The notes under the pieces: generated by a model
The model's database searches: none
Told to the model about the DNA's origin: nothing
What the model saw: only the letters and a program-made list of their open reading frames with translations
Origin: Asanoa iriomotensis
GTDB lineage: Bacteria; Actinomycetota; Actinomycetes; Mycobacteriales; Micromonosporaceae
Length of the DNA: 64,000 nt
Direction of reading: 5' to 3'
Assembly (NCBI RefSeq): GCF_016862515.1
Contig: NZ_BONC01000019.1
Coordinates: forward strand, 54,419 to 118,418
Translations under genes and position numbers: made by a program
Shown: positions 9,955-18,936 of the stretch, piece by piece
Layout: the number at the start of each line of letters is the position of its first letter
How positions within the stretch are numbered: position 1 is the first letter of the stretch

Positions 9955-10837
9955 CGGGCAGGAGGGACGTGCCGCCGTTCTTGATCGAGCGGGTGTAGGT
10001 GCGGCCGCTGTCCCAGGAGAAGCACTTCACGCCGCGGTTGCCCATGTCCCACTCCGCGGCGGTGGGGTAGTAGTAGATCGTGCCCGTGCGGAACGCCAGG
10101 TTGCCGTCCTTGGGCAGCTTGGCGTACGTGGCGACGGCGTTGAGGCACGCCTTGTGGATCGTCTCGCCGTCGTCGACGAAGGCCTTGTAGGCCTTGTCCG
10201 GCGCGTCGTAGATGCCCACGAACTCGCTGCGGTGCGACTTGGTGCAGGCGATGGCGGTCATCTCCTGCACCACCTCCTTGGAGATCTTGGGTGTGAAGCA
10301 GCCGTACTGCAGCGACGACGGTTTGGCCAGCGCGCTCTTCAGCGTGGCCGACCGGTAGGTGACGCTGCCGTCGTCGAGCGACCCGGTCTCACCGACGTCG
10401 CACCGGTACCACCGTGAGCCGCCCTGCCAGGCCTCCTCGCCGGGCAGCACCAGGCTCAGGGACAGCCGGGCCGTGCGCCAGTCGCCGCCCAGGTAGGTGC
10501 GGGCCTTCGCACCGCAGTCGGCGAACGCCGTCTTGTATTCCTTCTGGCCCGGTGCCGGCGGCTTGGCACCCGCGCCCGCGCCCGTGAACTCTCCGACGTG
10601 GACCGTCTCGACCATGTGGGGCGCGCCGCAGTCGACCGGCGAGTATGCCGCCAGATAGCCGGACTCGACCGCGTTGGGGTGGCAGACCTCCGCGTCGGGG
10701 ACGAACGGCTTGGGCTCGCTCATCGGGCGCCAGTCGTCGGAGAGATCGCCGTCGACGCCTGCCGGGTTGCCGCCGCAGGCCGCGAGCGCGAGGGTTGCCA
10801 CCAGGCCCGCCAGGCCCACCGTCCACCGCCGTCGCAT
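9947..10837 (-). CDS. Septum-formation family lipoprotein
   Basis: Predicted secreted lipoprotein of 296 residues. The start at 10837 gives MRRRWTVGLAGLVATLALAAC, a signal peptide ending in a lipobox LAAC at about residue 21, and is preceded by GGGGAGGG with 8-nt spacing. The mature part has two repeats containing cysteines near C-G-A-P-H-M-V-E-T-V and C-T-K-S-H-R-S-E-F-V, the pattern of the Septum_form domain found in actinobacterial exported proteins. The exact function is unknown. It lies convergent to rsmB (8-base overlap) and divergent from rpe. The domain call is from memory of the family pattern. Confidence 0.72.
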   Translation of the reverse strand: MRRRWTVGLAGLVATLALAACGGNPAGVDGDLSDDWRPMSEPKPFVPDAEVCHPNAVESGYLAAYSPVDCGAPHMVETVHVGEFTGAGAGAKPPAPGQKEYKTAFADCGAKARTYLGGDWRTARLSLSLVLPGEEAWQGGSRWYRCDVGETGSLDDGSVTYRSATLKSALAKPSSLQYGCFTPKISKEVVQEMTAIACTKSHRSEFVGIYDAPDKAYKAFVDDGETIHKACLNAVATYAKLPKDGNLAFRTGTIYYYPTAAEWDMGNRGVKCFSWDSGRTYTRSIKNGGTSLLPVN

Positions 10838-10910
10838 CCGCGCATCCCTCCCCAGGGCCGGGTTGAGGGCAACCCTACGGGGAACGGCGCCGGGTTCGTA
10901 CACTGGCCCG

Positions 10911-11591
10911 GTGACCCGACCGTCGCCCATCGTCGCCCCCAGCATTCTCGCTGCTGACTTCGCCCATCTCGCCGACGAGGTGCGGCTGGTCGAGGACGAC
11001 GCGGACTGGTTGCACATCGACGTCATGGACAACCACTTCGTGCCCAACCTGACGATCGGGCTGCCGGTGGTGCAGAGCCTGCGACCCGTGTCGCAGCTTC
11101 CGTTCGACGTGCACCTGATGATCGACGAGCCGCGCCGCTGGGCACCCGCCTACGCCGACGCCGGCGCCTACAACGTCACCTTCCACGTCGAGGCCAGCGA
11201 CAACCCCGTTGCCCTGGCCAAGGACCTGCGGGCCGCCGGCGCCAAGGCCGGCCTGGCGATCGACCGGGACACCCCGATCGAGCCCTACCTCGACCTGCTG
11301 CCCAGCTTCGACACCCTGCTGGTGATGACCATCAAGGCCGGCTTCGGCGGGCAGCGCTTCGTGCCCGAGCTGCTGGAGAAGGTCCGCAAGGTGCGCGCCG
11401 CCCGGGAGAGCGGCCACCTGGAGCTGCGCATCGAGGTCGACGGCGGCATCGCCGCCGACACGATCGAACAGGCGGCCGAGGCGGGCGCGGACGCGTTCGT
11501 CGCCGGCACCGCGGTCTACGGCGCCGACGACCCGGCCGCCGCGATCCGCCACCTCCGCTCCCTCGCCGCGAGCGTGGCCGGTCACCGATGA
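10911..11591 (+). CDS. rpe: Ribulose-phosphate 3-epimerase
   Basis: Interconverts ribulose-5-phosphate and xylulose-5-phosphate in the pentose phosphate pathway; ribulose-5-phosphate is also the RibB substrate of the nearby riboflavin operon. The TIM barrel shows PSILAADF (residues 9-16), WLHIDVMDNHFVPNLTIG with metal-binding His/Asp, MTIKAGFGGQRF and EVDGGI. The start GTG 10911 has a TACACT box at 10899-10904, leaving 6 nt, so the mRNA is probably leaderless. 226 residues is normal. Confidence 0.95.
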   Translation: MTRPSPIVAPSILAADFAHLADEVRLVEDDADWLHIDVMDNHFVPNLTIGLPVVQSLRPVSQLPFDVHLMIDEPRRWAPAYADAGAYNVTFHVEASDNPVALAKDLRAAGAKAGLAIDRDTPIEPYLDLLPSFDTLLVMTIKAGFGGQRFVPELLEKVRKVRAARESGHLELRIEVDGGIAADTIEQAAEAGADAFVAGTAVYGADDPAAAIRHLRSLAASVAGHR

Positions 11592-11607
11592 GCGAGGCGG
11601 GCATGGC

Positions 11608-12585
11608 ATGAGCGAGCGCGACGAGGTCGCCCTGGAGACCGCCAACAAGCTCGGGCTCATCCTGATCGTCGACGACGACGAGGACATCGCCCGGTTCGTC
11701 GGCATCAGCCTCAAGCTGCACGGTTTCGACGTCATGCACGCCTGCGACGGGCAGGAGGCGCTGGAGCTGATCGAGCGCGCCCGCCCCGACCTCTGCGTGG
11801 TCGACCTGATGATGCCCCGCATCGACGGTGTCGAGCTGACCAGGCGGCTGCGCGCCGACCCGATGACCGCCGCCCTGCCGATCATCATGTTGACCGCCAA
11901 GGGCCTGACCGTCGACAAGGTCTTCGGCCTGACCGCCGGCGCCGACGACTACATGGTCAAGCCGTTCGACACCTCGGAGCTGGTCGCCCGGGTCGAGTCG
12001 ACGCTGCGCCGCAACCGGGAGTACCGGGAGGTCTCGCCGCTGACCGGCCTGCCCGGCAACACCCGGATCGGCCGGGAGATCACCGACCGGGTGCGCAGCG
12101 GCGCCGACTACGCGGTCGCCTACATCGACATCGACCGGTTCAAGAGCGTCAACGACGTGTACGGCTTCGGCCGCGGCGACGAGTTCATCGGCGCCCTCGC
12201 GCGCAGCCTGCACCGGGCGGTCATCGCGGCCGGCCTGCCGCCCGCGTTCCTCGGCCACATCGGCGGCGACGACTTCGTGATCGTCTGCGCGCCGTCGCAG
12301 GTCCGCCCGCTGTCCGAGCAGGCCGTCCTCGACTTCGAGAAGACCACGGACGGGCTCTACGACGAGCGCGACGGTGCCCGCGGCTACGTCGAGGTGCGCG
12401 ACCGGCGCAACAACACCCAGCGGGCGGCGCTGGTCACCCTGTCGATCGGGGTGGCGCTGTCCAGCGGCGACCGGCGGTTCACCGACCCCCGCGAGATCAT
12501 CGCGCTGGCCAACGAGATGAAGACCGTGGCGAAGAGCCAACCCGGCTCGTACGTGGCCGTCGACCGCCGCCTCGCCCCAGGCTGA
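11608..12585 (+). CDS. Response regulator with GGDEF-like output domain
   Basis: An N-terminal receiver domain (about residues 15-130) has the acidic pair DDDED near 26, phospho-acceptor Asp66 in VVDLMMPRIDG, Thr in MLTAK and Lys in VKPFD. A linker leads to a diguanylate-cyclase-like domain (about 145-320) with IDIDRFKSVNDVYGFGRGDEF and a signature GGDDF (219-223). In active cyclases the fourth position is normally Glu (GGDEF/GGEEF), so activity is uncertain. No histidine kinase is adjacent. The gene lies 16 bases after rpe and is followed by a 56-nt palindrome. Confidence 0.85.
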   Translation: MSERDEVALETANKLGLILIVDDDEDIARFVGISLKLHGFDVMHACDGQEALELIERARPDLCVVDLMMPRIDGVELTRRLRADPMTAALPIIMLTAKGLTVDKVFGLTAGADDYMVKPFDTSELVARVESTLRRNREYREVSPLTGLPGNTRIGREITDRVRSGADYAVAYIDIDRFKSVNDVYGFGRGDEFIGALARSLHRAVIAAGLPPAFLGHIGGDDFVIVCAPSQVRPLSEQAVLDFEKTTDGLYDERDGARGYVEVRDRRNNTQRAALVTLSIGVALSSGDRRFTDPREIIALANEMKTVAKSQPGSYVAVDRRLAPG

Positions 12586-12587
12586 CC

Positions 12588-12643
12588 CGCAAGGAACGGT
12601 CCGTTATTAACGCTATAGCGTTAATAACGGACCGTTCCTTGCG
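12588..12643. repeat. Perfect 56-nt palindrome, copy 1
   Basis: Two 28-bp arms meet at 12615/12616 with no mismatch. The outer arm begins CGCAAGGAACGGTCCGTT. A second copy with the same outer arm and a different inner arm lies at 56625-56672. This copy sits 3 bases after the stop of the response regulator and 90 bases before the FMN riboswitch. It could act as a terminator in either direction although there is no U-run. A dispersed REP-like element is equally possible. Confidence 0.8.
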
Positions 12644-12733
12644 CTATGTCCGCGCGCGGGGCCGCGTGTGAGGTAGGTCGCCTGTCGATCGCCGTTCCGA
12701 GGATTGCGTGTAAGACTTAAGCCAACCCACCAC

Positions 12734-12908
12734 GCGCTGGCGGGACTCGGTGAAATTCCGAACCGGCGGTGATCCGGGGGCCTGGCCCCTGGTAAGCCCG
12801 CGACCCGATCGAGAGCGAAACCCTCGAGCGGTGGACCTGGTGAGAACCCAGGGCCGACGGTTGGGCAGCCACGACGGCCGCCCAGACAGTCCGGATGGGA
12901 GACAGCGC
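12734..12908 (+). promoter_or_regulatory. FMN riboswitch (RFN element)
   Basis: Aptamer that binds flavin mononucleotide and turns down riboflavin synthesis. The closing stem pairs GCGCT (12734-12738) with AGCGC (12904-12908). Between them are the classical conserved blocks: GGACTCGGTGAAATTCCG and ACCGGCGGT at 12743-12770, AAGCCCGCGA near 12794, GGTGGACCTGGTGAGAA near 12830, CCGACGGTTGGGC near 12854, and AGTCCGGATGGGAGA near 12888. It precedes ribD by 140 bases. A GCCGCC-GTCG-GGCGGC hairpin at 12938-12953 is a candidate part of the expression platform. Confidence 0.96.
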
Positions 12909-13047
12909 GAGGGCGGATGGCCGCGCCGTTCCCAGGCGCCGCCGTCGGGCGGCTTCCGCTATGCGGAAACGTCGTCCCGAGCCGCGCCTTGCCATGACTC
13001 CGCACCGCCCGCGCCGCGTGACCACGGCGAACGGGAAGGAAACGGGC

Positions 13048-14115
<1,068 letters not shown>

Positions 14116-14120
14116 CCCGC

Positions 14121-14717
14121 ATGTTCACCGGCATCATCGAGGAGCTCGGCGAGATGGTTGGCTGGACGCCGACCGGCGAAGACTCCGGCCTGATCGCGAT
14201 CCGCGGCAAGACCGTGGTCGACGACCTCAAGCACGGCGACTCGATCTCGGTCAACGGCGTCTGCCTGACCGCGGTCGAGATCTCCGCCGACGGGTTCACG
14301 GCCGACGTGATGGGCGAGACGCTGCGCCGCTCGTCGCTCAGCGAGCTGCACCCGGGCGACCCGGTCAACCTCGAGCGCGCCGCCCGACTCGACAGCCGGC
14401 TCGGCGGCCACCTCGTGCAGGGGCACGTCGACGGCGTCGCCCGGATCGTCGGCCGCGAGCCGGCCGAGCAGTGGACCACGGTCACGTTCGAACTGCCGAG
14501 CGCGATCCGGCGGTACGTGGTGGAGAAGGGCTCGATCACCGTCGACGGCGTCTCGCTGACGGTGATGGAGGCGGGTGACGACACGTTCTCCGTCGGGCTG
14601 ATCCCGACGACGCTGTCGCTCACCACGCTGGGGCACAAGCAGATCGGCGACCTGGTCAACCTCGAGGTCGACGTGATCGCCAAGTATGTCGAACGGCTGC
14701 TGGGGGAGAGGTCATGA
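14121..14717 (+). CDS. ribE: Riboflavin synthase, alpha subunit
   Basis: Dismutates two lumazine molecules to riboflavin. The 198-residue protein contains the two tandem lumazine-binding repeats of the family: [12 protein letters not shown] with [11 protein letters not shown] in the first, and [15 protein letters not shown] with TVDGVSLTV in the second. It starts 5 bases after ribD, preceded by AAGAAGGAGG, and overlaps ribBA by 4 bases (ATGA), so the genes are translationally coupled. Some authors name this gene ribC. Confidence 0.95.
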   Translation: MFTGIIEELGEMVGWTPTGEDSGLIAIRGKTVVDDLKHGDSISVNGVCLTAVEISADGFTADVMGETLRRSSLSELHPGDPVNLERAARLDSRLGGHLVQGHVDGVARIVGREPAEQWTTVTFELPSAIRRYVVEKGSITVDGVSLTVMEAGDDTFSVGLIPTTLSLTTLGHKQIGDLVNLEVDVIAKYVERLLGERS

Positions 14718-15946
14718 CGCTGTCCACTGTGGAAGAGGCCGTCGCCGCCATCGCGGCGGGCAAGCCGGTCGTGGTCGTCGACGACGAGGACCGCGAGAAC
14801 GAGGGCGACCTCATCTTCGCCGCCGAGCTGGCGACTCCGGAGCTGCTCGCGTTCACGGTCCGCTACACCTCGGGCTACATCTGCGCGCCGCTCACCGAGG
14901 AGGACGCCGACCGGCTCGACCTGCCGCCGATGTACCACACCAACCAGGACCGGCGCGGCACCGCGTACACCGTGACCGTCGACGCCCGCGAGGGGGTCTC
15001 GACCGGCATCTCGGCCGCGGACCGCGCCCACACGATCCGGCTGCTGGCGTCGCCCGACACGACCGCGGTCGACCTGTCCCGTCCCGGCCACGTGGTGCCG
15101 CTGCGGGCCAAGGCCGGCGGCGTGCTGCGCCGCCCGGGCCACACCGAGGCCGCCATCGACCTCGCGGTGCTGGCCGGCCTGCGCCCGGCCGGTGTGCTCT
15201 GCGAGCTGGTCAACGACGACGGCACGATGATGCGCCTGCCCGACCTGGAGAAGTTCGCGGCCGAGCACGACCTGCCGCTGATCTCGATCGCCGACCTGAT
15301 CGCCTACCGCCGGCACCACGAGAAGCAGGTCGAGCGGGTCGTCGAGACGCGCATCCCGACCGAGCACGGCGTGTTCACCGCGTTCGGCTATCGCTCCACC
15401 CACGACTCGGCGGAGCACGTGGCGATGGTCTACGGCGACCTGAGCGACGGCGCGGACGTGCTGGTCCGGGTGCACTCCGAGTGCCTGACCGGCGACGTGT
15501 TCGGCTCGCTGCGCTGCGACTGCGGCCCCCAGCTGAACGCGGCACTGGCCCGGGTGGCGCAGGAGGGCCGCGGCGTCGTGCTCTACATGCGGGGTCACGA
15601 GGGCCGGGGCATCGGGCTGCTGCACAAGCTGCAGGCCTACCAGTTGCAGGACATGGGCCGGGACACGGTCGACGCCAACCTCGACCTGGGCCTGCCCGCC
15701 GACGCCCGCGACTACGGCACCGGCGCGCAGATCCTCTACGACCTGGGCGTGCGCTCGATGCGCCTGCTCACCAACAACCCGGCCAAGCGGGCGGGCCTGG
15801 AGGGCTACGGGCTCACGATCGTGGGCCGCGAGAGCCTGCCGGTGCGCCCGCACCCGGAAAATGTCCGCTACCTGCGGACCAAGCGCGACCGGATGGGGCA
15901 CCTGATCGAGGCGCTCGACGACGTCGACATCGCGGAGGGATTCTGA
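14714..15946 (+). CDS. ribBA: Bifunctional DHBP synthase / GTP cyclohydrolase II
   Basis: Supplies both branches of riboflavin synthesis: dihydroxybutanone phosphate from ribulose-5-phosphate and the pyrimidine from GTP. The N-terminal RibB domain has [11 protein letters not shown] (about residues 24-34) and the H-T-E-A stretch near 143. The C-terminal RibA domain has the zinc-site cysteines [17 protein letters not shown] (about 256-272) and the catalytic region GHEGRGIGL. 410 residues is the usual length for the fused enzyme. It overlaps ribE by 4 bases and ribH by 1 base. Confidence 0.96.
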   Translation: MTLSTVEEAVAAIAAGKPVVVVDDEDRENEGDLIFAAELATPELLAFTVRYTSGYICAPLTEEDADRLDLPPMYHTNQDRRGTAYTVTVDAREGVSTGISAADRAHTIRLLASPDTTAVDLSRPGHVVPLRAKAGGVLRRPGHTEAAIDLAVLAGLRPAGVLCELVNDDGTMMRLPDLEKFAAEHDLPLISIADLIAYRRHHEKQVERVVETRIPTEHGVFTAFGYRSTHDSAEHVAMVYGDLSDGADVLVRVHSECLTGDVFGSLRCDCGPQLNAALARVAQEGRGVVLYMRGHEGRGIGLLHKLQAYQLQDMGRDTVDANLDLGLPADARDYGTGAQILYDLGVRSMRLLTNNPAKRAGLEGYGLTIVGRESLPVRPHPENVRYLRTKRDRMGHLIEALDDVDIAEGF

Positions 15947-16413
15947 TGGCCGGTTTTGGCGAACCCGAGGTGGCCGCCGTCGACGCGACGGGCCTGACGG
16001 TCGGCATCGTCGCCGCCCGCTGGCACGCCGACCTGACCGACCACATGGTCGACCGCGCGGTGGCGGCGGCCAAGGCGTCGGCGGTCGCGGACGTCGCGGT
16101 CGCCCGGGTCGCGGGCTCGGTGGAGATCCCGGTGGTCGCGCAGGCGCTGGCGAAGAAGTACGACGTGGTGGTCGCCCTGGGAGTGGTGATCCGGGGCGCC
16201 ACGGCGCACTTCGACTACGTCTGCAAGTCGGTGACCGAGGGCCTGACCCGGGTCGCGCTGGACGCGGGCAAGCCGGTCGCGCACGGCGTGCTCACGGTCA
16301 ACAACCTGGAGCAGGCGCAGGACCGCGCGGGCCTGCCTGGCTCGGCCGAGGACAAGGGCTGGGCGGCCACGATCGCCGCGCTCGACGCGGCCCTGGCCAT
16401 CCGGGCCGTCTAA
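15946..16413 (+). CDS. ribH: 6,7-dimethyl-8-ribityllumazine synthase
   Basis: Condenses the pyrimidine and dihydroxybutanone phosphate to lumazine, usually as a 60-mer or pentamer. The 155-residue protein shows AARWHADLTDHMVDRA near the N-terminus, the GSVEIPVVAQ and LGVVIRGATAHFDYVC active-site stretches (about residues 51-92), and GVLTVNNLEQA. Start ATG 15946 shares its A with the ribBA stop. It is the last gene of the riboflavin operon, and its 3' end overlaps the convergent MOSC gene by 4 bases. Confidence 0.95.
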   Translation: MAGFGEPEVAAVDATGLTVGIVAARWHADLTDHMVDRAVAAAKASAVADVAVARVAGSVEIPVVAQALAKKYDVVVALGVVIRGATAHFDYVCKSVTEGLTRVALDAGKPVAHGVLTVNNLEQAQDRAGLPGSAEDKGWAATIAALDAALAIRAV

Positions 16414-18101
16414 AGGTCCAGCACCACTTCGCCCTGGGGTCGGGAGCAGCAGATCAGCGCGTTGCCCGGCCCCGGCGGCTCCAGCGGCTCCGGGTCGTAG
16501 GCGAGGTCGCCGGAGAGCAGACCCGTCTCGCAGGTGTGGCAGACGCCGGTGCGGCACGACCAGCGGGTCGGCACGTCGCACGCCTCGGCCAACTCCAGCA
16601 GCGAACGGCCGTCGTCGGACATCGGGACGGTCAGGCCGCTGCGGGCGAACGTGACCGCCGGGCCGGTGCCGGGCGGACCGGGCGGTGGGTGCGGCTCGCG
16701 ACGGGTCTCGCCGGTCACGCCCGGGTTGATCGCCGAGCGGGAGGCGAACAGCTCCTCGCGTACCCGATCGGGTTTCATGCCCGAATCGACCAGGGCGGCC
16801 CGCATGTCGGCCATGAAGGACTCCGGACCGCAGACGTACGCGTCGGCCGTCATCGGCATCGCAAGCGAGTCCAGTGCCGTGGCGGTCAGCCGCTGGTCGA
16901 CCGCGTAGAACACGTGCTCGTGCGCGTTGGGCAGGCCGGACAGCAGGTCCCGGGCCTCGACGGCGAACGGGTGGTGCCGCGCGTCGTGCGCCGCGTGTAC
17001 CCACCAGATCTCCCGCTCGTCGCGGTCGGCGGCCAGCCGGTGCAGCATGGCCAGCACGGGCGTGACGCCGATGCCGGCCGAGATCAGCAGCACCGGATCG
17101 GCGCCGGTGGCGAGCAGGAACTCGCCGCGCGCCGCACCGACGTCGAGCAGCGTGCCGGGTCGCAGGGTGCCCTCCTGGAGCAGGCCGCTGACCGCGCCGT
17201 GCTCCTCGCGTTTAACGCTGATCCGGTACGCGGCCGGGTCGGACAGCGAGTAGGAGCGCACCGGCGCCGGGGTGCCGGCGTCGGGGAACCGCAACGTCAG
17301 GTACTGGCCGGCCGCCGGCACGGGCAGCGGCTTGTCGTCGGCCGCCGCCAGGTAGATCGAGGTGACCGACGCCGTCTCCGGCACGACCCGCGTGACCCGC
17401 AGCGAGCGGAAGCCCGTCCACGGTGGCTTCTGGCCGGTCGGGATCGGCGCGAGACCGCCGCCGCCGTCGAGCACGTCGTGGAACGACGCGACCCAGCCGG
17501 GGCTGAGCGCGGGGATGTCCAGTGCGTCGCGGATCCGGTCGTGGTCGGGGTTCGGCAGGTAGAGCAGGGCGTCGATCTCGGCGACGGTGATCCGGTGCGG
17601 GCCGATCCGGGTCCGCGTGATCTCGTCGCCGGCGCCCACCTCGCCCTCGGTGATCACGCGCAGGTAGAAGCCCGGGCGGTGGTGCCCGACGAGCAGTGCC
17701 GGCAGTCGCGGCTGGCCGAGCCGCATGCCGACCCGGAAGCAGGTGACCCGGGGCTGGGTGACCTCGAACTCGGCGTCGCCGATGCGGTAGCGGTCGCCGA
17801 TGTGCACCTCGTCGTCAGCGAGCCCGTCGACCGTGAAGTTCTCGCCGAACGCGCCGTAGCCGCCGAGGTCCTGGTCGAAGACCTTCGACCAGTGCGTGTA
17901 CGAGTCGGTCTGGTAGACCAGCACCGCCCGCTGCTCCCCACCGTGCCCGGCGAGGTCGCCCTGCCCGTCCCCGTCGATGTTGAGCCGGCGCACCATCCGG
18001 CGCCCCTCCACGGGCGCCTTCCATACTCCGGTGTGGACGGTCCGGCCCTGCCAATGCACGTCCTTGGGCAGGCCCACGTTGACCGACAACAGGGTCGCCA
18101 T
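16410..18101 (-). CDS. MOSC domain / ferredoxin reductase / 2Fe-2S ferredoxin fusion
   Basis: Three-part redox protein of 563 residues. Residues about 1-215 are a YiiM-type MOSC domain, with GQGDLAGHGGEQRAV and the conserved Cys in RVTCFRVGMR. Residues about 230-455 are a flavodoxin-reductase-like module, with RSYSLS for flavin, SAGIGVTPVLAML for the pyridine nucleotide and YVCGPESFM. The last 85 residues are a plant-type [2Fe-2S] ferredoxin with CRTGVCHTC and a later CC. MOSC domains handle molybdenum cofactor chemistry, so a role in reducing N-hydroxylated or sulfur-containing substrates is plausible but inferred. Start ATG 18101 has AGGAGGAG ahead of it. The electron partner is built in; no adjacent molybdenum gene is seen. 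Confidence 0.85.
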   Translation of the reverse strand: MATLLSVNVGLPKDVHWQGRTVHTGVWKAPVEGRRMVRRLNIDGDGQGDLAGHGGEQRAVLVYQTDSYTHWSKVFDQDLGGYGAFGENFTVDGLADDEVHIGDRYRIGDAEFEVTQPRVTCFRVGMRLGQPRLPALLVGHHRPGFYLRVITEGEVGAGDEITRTRIGPHRITVAEIDALLYLPNPDHDRIRDALDIPALSPGWVASFHDVLDGGGGLAPIPTGQKPPWTGFRSLRVTRVVPETASVTSIYLAAADDKPLPVPAAGQYLTLRFPDAGTPAPVRSYSLSDPAAYRISVKREEHGAVSGLLQEGTLRPGTLLDVGAARGEFLLATGADPVLLISAGIGVTPVLAMLHRLAADRDEREIWWVHAAHDARHHPFAVEARDLLSGLPNAHEHVFYAVDQRLTATALDSLAMPMTADAYVCGPESFMADMRAALVDSGMKPDRVREELFASRSAINPGVTGETRREPHPPPGPPGTGPAVTFARSGLTVPMSDDGRSLLELAEACDVPTRWSCRTGVCHTCETGLLSGDLAYDPEPLEPPGPGNALICCSRPQGEVVLDL

Positions 18102-18348
18102 GGCCGCTCCTCCTATCGCCAACGTAGATCGGTGGCAGCGGGCCGACAACGGGCGTCACCGCCGCCGGGCCGCTCGGTCGGGGTCGAGTCGAGTCCCACA
18201 TGTCACACCAGCCGCTGTCCGCCGTCGGGGCTCAGGAGCACCGCGCTCCTGGCTAACGCATAGTTTGACGCTAGAAGCATTAGACGGGTGCGGCAAGCGG
18301 TTCGAAGAGAAACTCGCGGGCGTCTCACCTAATGGATACGCTGGAGAA

Positions 18349-18936
18349 GTGAGCATCAGTCTGGCCGACGTCCAGCGGGCCGGCTTCCCGATGGGCGGCG
18401 AGCCGGTGGTGGCGCTCGACCTGGTCGACACCGAGACGCTCGTGACCGACCCGCCGCAGGACCTGATCGCCGACCGGTCCGCGGCCGCGGCCTGGTGGCG
18501 CTTGCAGGCGTCGCGCCTGCCGGCGGGCCCGACGCCCGGGCTGGCCGCCACCCACGCCCTGCGCGCGGCGCTGCGCGACCTGTTCGACGCGCGGCTGACC
18601 GGCCGCCGCCCGCACGCCGGCTCGCTGGACCAGGTCAACGCCGTGGCCGCCGTGGTGCCGACCAGCCTGCGCCTGGTGGGCGCCGGCGACGGCTACCGCG
18701 AGGAGGTTCGCTGGCACACGGACCGCGGCGGCAACGCGGCGCTGGCGGCGACGGCCCGGGGCGCGATGGAGCTGCTCGCCGACCCGACCCGGCTGGCCCG
18801 CCTGCGCCGCTGCGCCAACCCCGCGTGCTCGATGCTGTTCCTCGCCGAGACCACCCGCCGCCAGTGGTGCACCCCCAACATCTGCGGCAACCGCGCGCGG
18901 GTCGCCCGCCACTACCGCCGCACGCGGGAGGGCTAG
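18349..18936 (+). CDS. CGNR zinc-finger transcription regulator
   Basis: Putative DNA-binding stress regulator of 195 residues. An N-terminal ABATE-like domain (GGEPVVALDLVDTE onward) is followed by the C-terminal zinc finger: CANPACSMLF (about residue 160) and W-C-x5-C-G-N-R with the CGNR motif at 179-182, ending in the basic RARVARHYRRTREG. The GTG start at 18349 has a TACGCT box at 18337-18342, leaving 6 nt, which suggests a leaderless mRNA. It is divergent from the MOSC gene across about 250 bases, so it may control that gene (inference). The 3' end overlaps the helicase gene by 4 bases. Confidence 0.82.
   Translation: MSISLADVQRAGFPMGGEPVVALDLVDTETLVTDPPQDLIADRSAAAAWWRLQASRLPAGPTPGLAATHALRAALRDLFDARLTGRRPHAGSLDQVNAVAAVVPTSLRLVGAGDGYREEVRWHTDRGGNAALAATARGAMELLADPTRLARLRRCANPACSMLFLAETTRRQWCTPNICGNRARVARHYRRTREG

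Noticed and set aside
12588..12643. Terminal inverted repeat of an insertion sequence
   Set aside because: No transposase or flanking target duplication lies nearby, and the arms abut directly with nothing between them.
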